A stretch of 64,000 bases of DNA, from assembly GCA_950022655.1 (NCBI GenBank), contig OX465582.1, positions 94,502,704 through 94,566,703 of the forward strand, read 5' to 3'. Below are positions 55,987-64,000 of the stretch, piece after piece (within the stretch, counting starts at the first letter, position 1; the number at the start of each line of letters is the position of its first letter). Source of the stretch: Alentia gelatinosa (lineage: Eukaryota; Annelida; Polychaeta; Phyllodocida; Polynoidae). Both the position numbers and the translations under genes were made by a program. The notes below the pieces were generated by a model that ran no database searches, had not been told where the DNA came from, and worked only from the letters and a program-made list of their open reading frames with translations.

Positions 55987-56235
55987 CTAACTATAACATT
56001 TAGACCTGATAAATTTTTTGAAGCTATATAGGGAACCATCTTGTACCTCTTTCGGGAGGTTGTTCCAGCTGTCCTTACACCTATATATAGGACTTTGTTT
56101 AAAGAAGGATGTTCGTGGCCGAGGTAGCTTGATTATTCTTTTCATTTGTCCCCCTTGTTTTAGGACATTCCTCCCTTTCAATTTTACTCGCATACTTCCG
56201 CATGTACAGTAGGTTTAGATAGTGCTGTCTACATT
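55987..56235 (-). pseudogene. Non-LTR retrotransposon RT 3' end fragment
   Basis: The minus-strand frame reads KLPRPRTSFFKQSPIYRCKD, then SWNNLPKEVQDGSLYSFKKF and I. The pattern R-x-x-F-F...D-x-W-N-x-L-P-x-E-V...S-L-x-x-F-K is the standard C-terminus of jockey/CR1-like reverse transcriptases. Only the last 70 or so codons are in frame; upstream sequence is broken. It lies in the long intron. Confidence 0.7.
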
Positions 56236-56395
56236 AGAACTAGTGTTTGTACGCCACAGATAGTGTGGAGATCCTTAGTAGGGATTTCTCCGACGCCCGA
56301 CCGAGTGCATATTCTCAACCCTCTATTCTGAGAAGTTTGCAACTTACGCAGGATATCCTTATTAGCACCTCCGACAAAAAAACCTGGATAATCAT

Positions 56396-56718
56396 AAAGG
56401 GGGCATATCAGACAATTTGGCTTGAAAGTTAAAACCTATGTCATTTCCCTGAAATATCATCTGAAACATGACGATCTCTAAGTATTGTGGAAGACATATC
56501 TAACTTAAAAATCAGGGCTCAATATAATTACACTTCCTATGTAAATCAAGCTAATATATATTGGCCTATTATACCTTTTGAAATTAGATGAACTAGACAA
56601 AACATTAAATTCACTCATTAAGAAATAGAATGAATCCCATGAAAACAATTTTGATTGATAATTGACAAAATCTAAAAATCACCAGGTGGCGCCACTGTGA
56701 ATTATAGGATATGTATTT
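56396..56718. mobile_element. TTAA-type MITE ending 20 bp before a splice acceptor
   Basis: Left AGGGGGCATATCAGACAATT, right GGTGGCGCCACTGTGAATTA and GGATATGTAT then TTAA. The polypyrimidine tract and AG of the next exon follow directly. Confidence 0.7.
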
Positions 56719-56740
56719 AAGCTTTGCCATTTTCTTGCAG

Positions 56741-57798
56741 GGCCATGTGTGGGCATGGATTGTATGCATGGCGTCCTCATGCACGGTGACAGCGATCACG
56801 GCGACAGTCACACCAAGGAGGACGAGTTCAAGGCCAAGCAGGAAGCTCTCGACGCGATAAACCGCGATAAGGAACCAGTGGGCCCGTGTCAGGGCATGGA
56901 CTGTATGCATGGTGTTCTCATGCACGGCGACCAGCAAGGTGACACCGCCCATATGCACCAGCAGATAGGCCCGGAGAAAGCCAAGGGCAAGGCCGGGCCG
57001 GGGGAGGGTATGGACTTCCTCCACGGTGTCATGATGCACGGGGATGAGCGCCCGGGGAGGGATCACCAGGAGGAACACCGCCAGTTGACCAAACCTCCGG
57101 GGGGAGATGGTGAACGAGGTGCGGACGGCCCGTGTGTGGGGATGGACTGTCTCCATGGTGTTCTCATGCACAGCGACGACGCCGCCGGAGGGGACCACGC
57201 CCAGGAGCATGAGCACGACCGGGAGAAACTCCTGGAGAAGTCCGGCAGGAAGTTTTCATCTCCGGACCTGGAGTCAGCCATGCATGGTGGTGCTAAGGAT
57301 GGACACGACCATGTGCATTCGAGCGAGAATAAGGCGCCTGTGCTTGAGAAACACAAAGGTGTGCCGAGTATTAGCGACCCCCATGAGGCCATCCACGGGC
57401 ATCTTAGAGGACAGATCAAACTGGATACAGCGGAGAATACTGAGGATAAAGACTACCTAGAGTGGCTTAAGGCCAACAAGAACAAGAACAAGGAGGAAAG
57501 CGCGGGTCTTCTCGGGTTTTCATTCCCCTTCATCTCTGACTCGCTTCTCGATAACATTGAGATCCTGAAGAGACGCTACCTGCCCAAGTTCTGGGGCGGA
57601 AGTGACGTCAAGAAGGGACAGCAGGAACAGGTGGCGCCGGCTGGTGAGGCGGCGGAGGAGGAGACTGGGGCGCATGAGTTATTGTCGGATCTCGCCATGG
57701 TGGGAGATACAGCCCCTCATAGCGCACATCATCAACATGGACACCGGCCAGGGAAGGGGGATAAGGAGGGTTCAGGCCGCAAACATGACGAGGGGTAG
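56741..57798 (+). CDS. His/Met/Cys-rich tandem-repeat protein, terminal exon (novel family)
   Basis: The acceptor GCCATTTTCTTGCAG precedes 56741 (phase 1). The exon encodes GPCVGMDCMHGVLMHGD, then three more copies: GPCQGMDCMHGVLMHGD, GPGEGMDFLHGVMMHGD and GPCVGMDCLHGVLMHSD, spaced 47, 38 and 44 residues apart. Copy 3 lost both Cys. Linkers are polar and His/Asp/Glu/Lys-rich (SDHGDSH, AHMHQQ, DHAQEHEHDREK). Two weaker echoes, SAMHGGAKDGHDHVH and EAIHGHL, follow. The C-terminal part has DYLEWLKANKNKNKEE, a hydrophobic stretch GLLGFSFPFISDSLLDNI and a His-rich tail (APHSAHHQHGHRPGK) before TAG. Cys, His and Met at fixed spacing suggest metal binding (Cu, Zn or Ni), but this is inference; I know no named domain with this pattern. 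Codons are much richer in G and C than the flanking DNA. The likely first exon is 44258-44345. Confidence 0.8.
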
Positions 57799-57817
57799 AC
57801 CTTCAAGGCGTACAGTA

Positions 57818-58112
57818 TTTATATATTATCCTACCCCTAATATAAAATCCCATAGGCTTAACATTGGGATTCCGTATGCCACGCTGACTGGCATACGGAG
57901 TTTTATATGCCACTAGTGGCATACAGCATTATTATCACGTAATATTCCAAAATCAAGGAGATAGGGTAGGATAAAATCAAAACCTGATTCGTTTTATTCT
58001 TGGCCACCGCATTCCACGCCTGAAGTTTTGGCTCCGGACTTCACTCGGCTTCGCCTCATGAAGTCACTTTGCCAAACTCCAGTCGTGGAATACGGTGGCC
58101 AAGATTAAACCT
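57818..58112. mobile_element. Palindromic modular element, TTATCCTACCCC subfamily, downstream copy
   Basis: Core from TATTATCCTACCCCTAATAT to AGGGTAGGATAAAATC (57977), with CCCATAGGCTTAACATTGGG inside. The hairpin arms are TTCTTGGCCACCGCATTCCA and GTGGAATACGGTGGCCAAGA. It starts 20 bp after the stop codon of the repeat protein, so it may lie in its 3' UTR. Confidence 0.7.
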
Positions 58113-58127
58113 CATCCAGTTTTACGA

Positions 58128-58430
58128 TAGAACGTCCTGACCATGCTGTACATGTCACAGAATGAGATGGTAATTTATGGTTTGTACGGAACGAGGCATT
58201 TATGTTCTGTGACTTGTACAAGCATGGTTGGACATTATATATTTACTATATACCCAAAATTGTAAAAAAAAAATCATTAATCTAATTTTTAACAACCGAT
58301 ATGTTAATAAACGTGTTAGCAAGGTGGTCCGTATTTTAGTGTACGGACCAGCGGTCCGTACAGCATTTTTACGTTAAATGCCGAAACTAGGCGTATTTAC
58401 AGTATATACGGCATGGGTATATAGTAATTA
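58128..58430 (+). mobile_element. CTGACCATGCTGTACAAG subfamily, copy 3
   Basis: CTGACCATGCTGTACATGTC with inverse GACTTGTACAAGCATGGTTG. The tail has TTTACGTTAAATGCCGAAAC and ends ATACGGCATGGGTATATAGT. Confidence 0.7.
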
Positions 58431-58570
58431 TATATTATCATATATGACCCACACATACTGCCCACTGCTATCTATTACGTATGTATAGCCGTACGTCACA
58501 CTGTGACGTACGGGGTATGTAATCACGGGACTAGCTGAAATTTCGCCAATTTTAGGTATATAATAATACG

Positions 58571-58712
58571 AAAACCGACTTACTGTCTTAGTACGTCAAA
58601 ATACTTGGTAAAACTATTGATCAGATACATCCCGATGCCGAGGGCAGAGGGATGTATCTGATCAATAATTTTACCAAGTATTTTCGACGTATGAAGACAG
58701 TAAGCCAGTTTC
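58571..58712. repeat. Long hairpin with GATACATCCC centre
   Basis: ACTTACTGTCTTAGTACGTC / CAAAATACTTGGTAAAACTA pairs with its inverse over about 60 bp per arm, with a loop GATGCCGAGGGCAGAG. Confidence 0.75.
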
Positions 58713-58717
58713 CGTAT

Positions 58718-59015
58718 CTATAGAACGTCCTGATCATGCTGTACCGTGCTACAAAACGAGATGACAACTTACGGTTTATATGGAACGAGGCCAAGTTCCG
58801 TACAAACTGTAAATTGCTATAGAGTTTTGTGGCTTGTACAAGCATGGAAGGTCGTAATTGATAAAAATTATTAATTTAATTTAGTCTAACAATTAATATT
58901 TTAATCAACGTGTATGGGGAAGTGTTCCGTGTTTTCGGAACAGTGTTCCATACAGTTTGTTTACCTTATATGGCGAAACGGTGCGTATTTACAGTATATA
59001 CTGCATGAGTATATA
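58718..59015 (+). mobile_element. CTGACCATGCTGTACAAG subfamily, copy 4
   Basis: GTCCTGATCATGCTGTACCG with inverse CTTGTACAAGCATGGAAG. The tail ends TATATGGCGAAACGGTGCGT and ATATACTGCATGAGTATATA. Confidence 0.7.
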
Positions 59016-59020
59016 GTATA

Positions 59021-59532
59021 AGGCCTGTTTCCATTTGCTGATGAAAAGGGTATAGATCTTTTGAGTTACCCAGAAAGTCTGTTGGTGGTGCCACCGACTG
59101 TGAATCGGTATCAGAAAATTGGTGAGGGTAGTAGATTTCACTCAGTGACCAAGCTTTCACTCAGTGGTGGGTGGTGCCACACTGCATAATCTAAACAGAA
59201 AAAGTCGTGGGTCATTTCACGAGCTGGGTTGTTACTATTGACTGATTTTGGGTCAGCAGTGCCATAAGTCTGTCGGTGGTTCTTGACCGTAGATCTATAG
59301 GTGATGGGAAATTGGGAAATGGGCCAATGGAAATGAGCCTCTAGACCCTTTTTCCTTGGCCGACAAAACGGTGTAGATTTTCTATGTTCTCCTAATAGCC
59401 TATTTGCATTTGTGTTAGCAGTGCTAAAGGTCCTTTGGTGGTGCCTGACTGTATATCAGTGATGGCCAATGAAAATAGGCTATTAGGAGAACAGAAAAAT
59501 CAACACTCGTCAGCCAATGGAAACGGCCTTTA
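59021..59532. mobile_element. MITE with AAGGCCTGTTTCCATTTGC ends and a nested inverted repeat
   Basis: AAGGCCTGTTTCCATTTGCTG pairs with CAGCCAATGGAAACGGCCTT; TA is on both sides. Inside, TGTTCTCCTAATAGCCTATTT (59382) pairs with AAATAGGCTATTAGGAGAACA. GGTGGTGCC words recur, as in 13100-13230. Confidence 0.75.
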
Positions 59533-59964
59533 ATGCCACTACAAAAACATGCAATAATCCACAACAGTTATAATAGAAATGATCAAGGAAATATCATGAT
59601 GAATGATAATAGGTAGGTTTATCGGCTGTGGTTATGCTGGAAGCTCGAATTCCAACTAGTGATGGGTAAATCTGGTAAAACTTTTATCTGGTAAGAAGAA
59701 TTCCTGGTAATAAGTATTCATTAATCAGTGAAAATAAAGGCAAATCACTGGATATCTCAAAACTTTACAATTCCTAATGAAGTACACATTTTCTTGCTCC
59801 CATATCGTCAACTGAAATTGAGTGAAGGAAGTTTGTCTTGGAGTATATAGATGATAAACCTGTGGTTCCTCATTGCATAATTTATATAATACTTAAACAG
59901 TATCATGTTATCAATTTGTTGTTTATAAACACAAGAACGTTATATGTATACAAACATTGGAATA

Positions 59965-60040
59965 AGGCCGGAATGGTTAAACGGTCTGGTTAGCGCTGAA
60001 AGCGGTGTAGATAAGGTTAATATTAACATTTACTTAATAT
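59965..60040 (+). repeat. Possible tRNA-derived SINE head
   Basis: GGCCGGAATGGTTAAACGG resembles a pol III A box from a Leu/Ser-type tRNA. No clear B box follows, so the call is weak. Confidence 0.25.
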
Positions 60041-60329
60041 AATGAGGCTTGCTTGTTCTGTTTGCTTCAAAAGAGCTGATATTGTTACCTCTTTAAGAGT
60101 GTCCTTCAAATAATGCCACTTTTTGTCTTCTGTTATACAGCATCTTTGATGTAATAAAATTGATTTAGAAAGAGTTTATTGTTTCTAAAAGCACTATTCA
60201 AAGTTGACTTACATTTACAAAGCTTAGATCTTTAGTGAAAGCGACTGGATGAAAGTCAGGACTGACAAAAAAATCGGAAATTTAGAACACTTATAAAAAG
60301 GAAGCATTTATAACATTAGCTGTTCTGAC

Positions 60330-60331
<2 letters not shown>

Positions 60332-60409
<78 letters not shown>
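60332..60409. repeat. (AT)n microsatellite
   Basis: About 39 AT units. Confidence 0.95.
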
Positions 60410-60412
<3 letters not shown>

Positions 60413-61150
60413 GATAATACATTTATTCTCCATTGAAGGATTTATAAGAATCATGGTCATCCAAGTCTGTGTAAGAATAGATCTTTCTTAATTAGAACAA
60501 GTGACTACGTCGCTAGAGCAAATGAACACGCTATTTGGTAAACTTTTTAAAAATCAATCATCAGAATCTCAGCAGCTGCTCCCGCTACGGCTGCAGGAAG
60601 GCCTCGCCCATGTGATAGCAGGGAAACCCTGATAATGACGTCAACACTAATGCAGTCTATTGGGATATCCCATCGTGAACATTCATAAGCAGTGAGGTGG
60701 TGATCCAAAATATGTAGACGATGCTACGTCTGAACTCGGAGTAATTTAGGGACACGCACAACTTGCGCCATTTTGAAATAGCGGAGGCAGTCACACACTC
60801 TTCTCATGGTAAGGAGATCACAAAACTACAACATTAAATTATGAATGGTGTGAGGCGTGTGGAGTGCGCTCACTACCGCAAGATAATAACCCAGGGAACG
60901 AAGGAATTTTAAAGATACAACATTAGATCATGTTTTCAACATGGCTAGAAATAACTTGTAAGAGGAAAAGTACACCCAATTATGGACCATCAAAAAAGAA
61001 CAACAGGTTTGAGTTTTTCTGTACACAAGAATCTCACTCTACTGGCACTTCATTCTCCATGCACAGGTCTAGTTCTGTTTGTTTCTATGAGGGGGAGCAA
61101 CTCCAAGCAGTTCCTGTCGAAATTGTGCCTTTTTATATATTGTAGGTAAA
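60410..61150. other. No recognised feature
   Basis: The frame at 60930-61145 shows no family resemblance. Confidence 0.45.
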
Positions 61151-61154
61151 CAAA

Positions 61155-61242
61155 CCAACACAATTTAGGCTCTTCCAGGGTTAGAACCCACGACCTTCTG
61201 ATTACCACTGGGATCTTAACCGGGCACCCCCATTGCACCCAT
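61155..61242 (-). repeat. Possible degenerate tRNA-derived SINE
   Basis: The minus strand reads GGTTAAGATCCCAGTGGTAA and GTCGTGGGTTCTAACCC, the latter close to a B box (GGTTCGANTCC). No tail is identified. Confidence 0.35.
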
Positions 61243-61370
61243 GGATGTGTTTTTTTAAATTAAGAACGATAGAAAAATTGATCGTATCGTGGTTTTTGTT
61301 GCATTCTCGTTACCTAAAGTGATCAGTCTTCATGGAGGACGGTCTTACGAGACAATAACTAAAAACCTGT
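61243..61370 (+). repeat. Left end of the GGGAGGTGTTTTTTAAAC MITE family
   Basis: TGTTTTTTTAAATTAAGAACG then TTGTTGCATTCTCGTTACCT and GGAGGACGGTCTTACGAGAC, as in 23053-23200. The right half is absent. Confidence 0.65.
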
Positions 61371-61499
61371 GGATTTGAACTGTTGAGAAGCCGATAGCTT
61401 TTACCTTTTATCAATCTATTGAGCACTATGTAGAATTGATCGCCCATACCCAAATTTCCTCCCGTATGAAAGGAAAAAATACACAGCATGAAAAACCGG

Positions 61500-61790
61500 G
61501 ATTTACATATCTACGTTATATATATACGTAAGGCGTATACATTTATCATTTTGCATAAATATAAGTAAGTCGTTCTTGCCATCGTGTATACGCTTTATCT
61601 CTAGACGTATACATATGCCCATGTTGCAGTTGGAGGAGGGCGGGTACTCTACCCACACTATAGCACTGACGGGAGATCAGAAATTGAAGGTGGGGAGACG
61701 GGGGGGGGGGGGGGGGGGGTCGGGTGGCAAACCTTTCTTTATTTCTTATCAGTATACATGTATACATGTACGCCAAATGTATATGATTTG
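61500..61790. repeat. Poly-G-bearing repeat with GTATACATATGCCC, copy 1
   Basis: CGTATACATATGCCCATGTT, then a run of 20 G (61700-61719), then CCTTTCTTTATTTCTTATCAG and GTATACATGTACGCC. A similar layout is at 62995-63320. Confidence 0.5.
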
Positions 61791-61890
61791 TATTCGAAAC
61801 TTCAATGAGATCTTCAAATGATGCTTTGTCATTGTCATTTTTTCACACTGTTCTCTGAACTACTACATTTTTAATCATGATGTGTCATGA

Positions 61891-61899
61891 TTTATATAT
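61891..61899 (+). promoter_or_regulatory. TATA-like box before a candidate first exon
   Basis: TTTATATATCCC lies about 85 bp upstream of the ATG at 61980. Confidence 0.3.
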
Positions 61900-61979
61900 C
61901 CCCTTTAGTTGATTTTGTAAGGAATAAGGAGCAGTTTGATGTAGTTTGGTTAGCTTTCTCGGAGTGAGCCAGATAAAAC

Positions 61980-62100
61980 ATGGCTAAGCTTGTTGTCTTT
62001 TTTGTGGATCATGTGTACAAAAGTGCAGATATATGTTGTGGGAAGGCATTAGCTGGCGAGGCAGACGAGAAACGGTACAGAAGTGGCGCGGAATGTAAAG
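61980..62100 (+). CDS. Candidate first coding exon, unknown protein
   Basis: ATG with A at -3 and G at +4 opens 40 codons (MAKLVVFFVDHVYKSADICC, then GKALAGEADEKRYRSGAECK) ending at a donor-like AAAG then GTAGGT, phase 1; without splicing it stops at 62106-62108. A TATA-like box lies upstream. It resembles no family I know and has no signal peptide. A short random frame is possible. Confidence 0.25.
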
Positions 62101-62248
62101 GTAGGTAGCCTGATGGGACGGTGGTCGGGACGATGCCGCTCTCCTAGCAGATGTTTCATAGCGCTTTCTTTTACTAATCTCTGCCTCAACTTAGTGATAT
62201 CACAGCAGAACAGGACTCAGGACTACATTCCGTGCATCATGAGTCCTG

Positions 62249-62911
62249 GGACCTGTTTTTAAAACTAAGAACGACAAAAGAATTGATCCTATCGTGGTCC
62301 TTGATGTATTCTCATTACCTAAAGTGATCCGTCTTTAAGGAGGACGTTCCTACACAACGATCAGGAAAATATCATTATTTTGTGTTTAAAAAAATCATAA
62401 TCGTGATCCACATCGTCCATAGGCCTTTCCTACCTCCATTATCGGTCTTATTGGAAGACAACCCCAGGGGGTGTCACACCATACTTGGTTTACCAGAATT
62501 AAACAACTTAGCTACTCTCAGGTAAAAAAACCCACTTAAATTGTAGTTTGATTACATTATTATATTTCCCTGGAAATAAATCTATTGCAGAGGTACAAAG
62601 AGTGCTTATTTATTAAATGGTATTGCATTGTCCTCCACCAAGATCCTTCCCGCACGAGGAATATATTTGATCATTGACCAAAAACAATCCTAGTGTTTAG
62701 TCATGTGACTTAAAAACTCAATCTGATTGGTTGTCTACTAGGACATGTCTTCCACTACGACCAGAAAGGCTTGAACGATAAAGATTTGATCATTTCTGTA
62801 GGACCACGTTTAAAATACGGACTGACACGGATATCCTAGTGAGTATCATTGTGGTAAGTCCTAATCGTAGTCCTTCAGTCATTATCGTTCTCAGTTTTAA
62901 AAACACCTCCC
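62249..62911. mobile_element. MITE with GGGACCTGTTTTTAAAAC ends, copy 2
   Basis: GGGACCTGTTTTTAAAACTA with AAGAACGAC pairs with GTTCTCAGTTTTAAAAACACC and TCCC. Both ends match 23053-23440; the middle (62400-62800) is longer and unrelated. Confidence 0.75.
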
Positions 62912-62989
62912 TGGAAGCAGATTGTAGATAATACTCTTTATATAACCTCTAGGAAGGTTCCCTACAACATCCTCTACTGCAGAAAAACC

Positions 62990-63320
62990 ACCATTTTACA
63001 TACGCCTGGCGTATATAGGTATCATTTTGCGTATACAAGGTTGACCTTTTTTCTGTCTTGTATATATATGCCCAGCCGGGGGTCGTGCGGGGGTCAGCTG
63101 AGGGGCATGAGGGGGGCGGCGGGGGGGGGGGGGCGATACCTTTTTTTAAATTCAGTATGCTGAACGCCAAACGTATATATAACAAGTATACGACCGGCTT
63201 ATATATATTGCACAGAGGATATTTCCTCTCATATACACCTGGTGTGAAATACAGCCAAGACGCGTCCGTATACAAGAGGAAACAGTCTTGTATATGCCTC
63301 ATACGCTTGTGTGTAATATG
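62990..63320. repeat. Poly-G-bearing repeat with GTATATATATGCCC, copy 2
   Basis: TATATATATGCCCAGCCGGGG, GGGGGG and a run of 13 G (63121-63133), then CCTTTTTTTAAATTCAGTAT and CGTATATATAACAAGTATACG. Many GTATAC words throughout. The frames on both strands are artefacts of the G run. Confidence 0.5.
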
Positions 63321-63399
63321 GGCGTATACATATGAAAACAAGTCAATATGCAGCCGATACACGCACTTCCACGATGGCATTTATAGGAATAAACTGGTG

Positions 63400-64000
63400 G
63401 TTTTCGCGCAGTGCTCGCCACCATAGAGAAGCCTCAAGCAGTCAAGCTGTTTGTCCTTAAGTTGCACACGAGGGTAGTGGGCATCCGAGGCTGAAGCCGA
63501 ATGAGCACATGTATGACTTTGTATACAAATGCTGACAAAACCCTGTCACCTATGGTGTTCCTGACAAAAACTATAAAGTCTTAGATAAGAGGCAAGATTT
63601 TAAGTCACAAACCAAAGAAATGGTTGTTAAAGCCATGTTTGTACTTCGGTCACAGTAAAATAAACACAATAGGTTTCTCAAAGACATCAGAAATTGAGAT
63701 GTTTCGAAAGTGGCATATGGGGCACATTTTGCCACAAACAGGCCGGACGGTGCAGAGATACAAGCGGGTGCAGGAAGCAAAGTGCAGGATCTATGCCATG
63801 AGAGTGGGATGAATTTTTTTTTCCATCATGTTTTATAATATTTTACAGGAGTCGCTGATTAGACTTTATATGGAGGAGATCAATGGGATAGTGAGAGTGT
63901 GCCAGGGAAAGTGGGAAGGTGACTTTTGAAAAGTAAAGCGAAATTTACTAGGGTGGGATTATTCAAAATACTCCCTAGTATAGAGGTTTTAGTAGTCAAG
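63400..64000. other. No recognised feature
   Basis: A frame at 63624-63812 (ending EAKCRIYAMRVG) has no family resemblance. Nothing else supportable to the window end. Confidence 0.4.

Noticed and set aside
56611..57216. 201-codon minus-strand frame opposite the His/Met/Cys exon
   Set aside because: Shadow of the GC-rich exon; the plus strand has the acceptor, the repeats and the signal-peptide partner.
57063..57460. Other frames inside the His/Met/Cys exon
   Set aside because: Shadow frames that lack the repeat periodicity and splice phase.
59965..60040. A functional tRNA gene
   Set aside because: Only an A-box-like stretch; no cloverleaf can be folded and there is no B box.
1..64000. CRISPR arrays, prokaryotic operons, phage or plasmid origins
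   Set aside because: No direct-repeat/spacer arrays of CRISPR type; introns, TATA boxes, MITEs and a Penelope-like element show an animal nuclear genome. The tandem repeats have no unique spacers.

Overview
The window looks like nuclear DNA of an invertebrate animal. It is gene-poor, holds split genes with canonical GT/AG junctions, and is saturated with small non-autonomous DNA transposons. It also carries a Penelope-like retroelement, two non-LTR retrotransposon fragments, many micro- and minisatellites, and one degenerate TTAGGG-type tract. There is no operon structure, Shine-Dalgarno pattern or CRISPR. The telomere-like motif and the element spectrum would fit a lophotrochozoan or an invertebrate deuterostome, but the sequence does not fix the phylum.

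Genes. (1) On the minus strand at 2000-2470 is one coding exon of a patatin-like phospholipase; it ends at a phase-0 donor and the rest lies beyond the left edge. (2) On the plus strand at 29721-31023 and 33208-33359 is a two-exon gene for a dispanin/CD225-type double-membrane-segment protein with a long, polar N-terminal region. (3) On the plus strand a TATA-box promoter and a signal-peptide exon (44258-44345) match in phase a terminal exon 12.4 kb away (56741-57798). Together they would encode a secreted protein of about 381 residues built on four copies of a Gly-Met-Asp-Cys-Met-His-Gly motif rich in His, Met and Cys. I do not recognise this family, and it is the most interesting coding item here. 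(4) At 61980-62100 a weak candidate first exon sits behind a TATA-like box. (5) At 11033-12742 (minus) is the reverse transcriptase/endonuclease frame of a 5'-truncated Penelope-like element.

Repeats, left to right. 1-8.3 kb: GGGGCCC-ended MITEs, a telomere-like tract, 9-bp-TSD and TTAA-TSD MITEs, a pogo-like array, and a 2.2-kb foldback element with arms of about 580 bp. 8.3-20.8 kb: palindromic modular elements, a MITE split by the Penelope-like element, a second foldback, and a GGCCCGGCGTCC-ended MITE. 20.9-29.2 kb: more MITEs and several simple or tandem repeats. 29.5-33.9 kb: the dispanin gene, whose intron and 3' flank hold minisatellites and palindromes. 34-44 kb: palindromic elements and a 1.3-kb TIR element. 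44.3-56.7 kb: the long intron of the His/Met/Cys gene, filled with repeats. 57.8-64 kb: further palindromic elements, MITEs, (AT)n and poly-G.

The main non-coding theme is a superfamily of modular elements. Each has a short core bounded by inverted ends of the form TTATYMYMCC, abutting a long near-perfect hairpin. At least six subfamilies and about twenty copies occur. One copy (43499-43818) sits inside a MITE whose empty site is known from another copy, which shows that core plus hairpin moves as one unit.
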